Of a stretch of DNA of 64,000 nt, positions 63,950 to 64,000 are shown one piece after another (position 1 is the stretch's first letter; each line of letters opens with the position of its first letter). Under the pieces are notes generated by a model. That model was not told the origin of the DNA. It ran no database searches and was given only the letters and a program-made list of their open reading frames with translations. Source of the stretch: JASLEW01 sp035544895 (GTDB taxonomy: Bacteria > Acidobacteriota > Thermoanaerobaculia > Multivoradales > UBA5704); assembly GCA_035544895.1 (NCBI GenBank), contig DASZZM010000027.1, forward strand, positions 33,752 through 97,751. Reading direction: 5' to 3'. The position numbers were made by a program, and so were the translations under genes.

Positions 63950-64000
63950 ATGGCGATGGGCAAGCGCAAGCGGCACCGGCAGCCTCCACTGTGGGTCGAG
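63950..64000 (+). CDS. Transposase, first 17 codons
   Basis: An ATG with GGAGG upstream (CTGGAGGACTCCAAGC) starts a frame reading MAMGKRKRHRQPPLWVE up to the window edge. The opening is typical of transposases of the IS1182/ISNCY-like kind, which start with a basic MGKRK-type stretch followed by LWV. Only the N-terminus is visible, so family and integrity cannot be judged. The 130 bases upstream may contain the left end of the insertion sequence; I could not confirm terminal repeats. Confidence 0.5.
   Translation, partial: MAMGKRKRHRQPPLWVE

Overview
The window is a 64 kb piece of a high-GC bacterial chromosome, roughly 70 % by eye. MurE carries the DNPR signature of a meso-diaminopimelate ligase and the division genes form one long dcw cluster, so this is a diderm-type bacterium with a classical peptidoglycan wall. 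My best guess is an Acidobacteriota lineage (Thermoanaerobaculia-like). That rests on gene content and a taste for large secreted carboxypeptidase-regulatory-like and pre-peptidase-like repeat proteins. It is an inference, not proof.

Region by region. 1-5.7 kb: the 5' 1,904 codons of a giant secreted beta-repeat protein on the minus strand, which runs off the left edge. 5.7-9 kb: an accessory patch with the 5' piece of a probable group II intron, a lower-GC membrane TPR protein and a decayed IS481-type transposase. 9-14.7 kb: a lipoprotein with two duplicated domains, then a three-gene minus-strand operon (exported probable beta-propeller protein, small six-cysteine secreted protein, 1,046-residue carboxypeptidase-regulatory-like repeat protein). 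15.1-21 kb: a conserved hypothetical, a DinB-like (DUF1572) protein and a topoisomerase III-RecQ helicase fusion. 21-27 kb: a sulfotransferase-glycosyltransferase fusion, an exported M49-like metallopeptidase and a BlaI/M56 regulatory pair. 27-29 kb: a small graveyard (brnA with a truncated brnT, an orphan AbrB-type antitoxin, the N-terminus of a TrlF-like PHP/ATPase, two HTH pieces).

29-46.6 kb is largely housekeeping: a spermidine-synthase-like methyltransferase, a glycogen-debranching enzyme, topoisomerase IV (parC and parE, strikingly similar to the enterobacterial type), a DUF1579 protein, hemW, a Lon-substrate-domain protein, lepA, a GNAT acetyltransferase and mfd. A SurA/PpiC-like isomerase follows. 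48.2-63.5 kb is the dcw cluster: mraZ-rsmH-ftsL-ftsI-murE-murF-mraY-ftsW-murG-murC-ftsQ-ftsA-ftsZ, all on the plus strand with overlapping junctions and a 10-bp-phased MraZ-box array upstream. murD and murB are missing from their usual places. The window ends in the first 17 codons of a transposase.

Repeats run through the window. There are two copies of a roughly 160-bp palindromic element (one between parC and parE, one after ftsZ). A GC-rich intergenic repeat family has at least four copies, and a small palindrome from that family also occurs inside the topB-recQ reading frame. Nine-base minisatellites lie in the 3' parts of murG and ftsZ. The most noteworthy single item is the fused type IA topoisomerase-RecQ protein, a one-chain counterpart of the topoisomerase III-RecQ decatenation complex.
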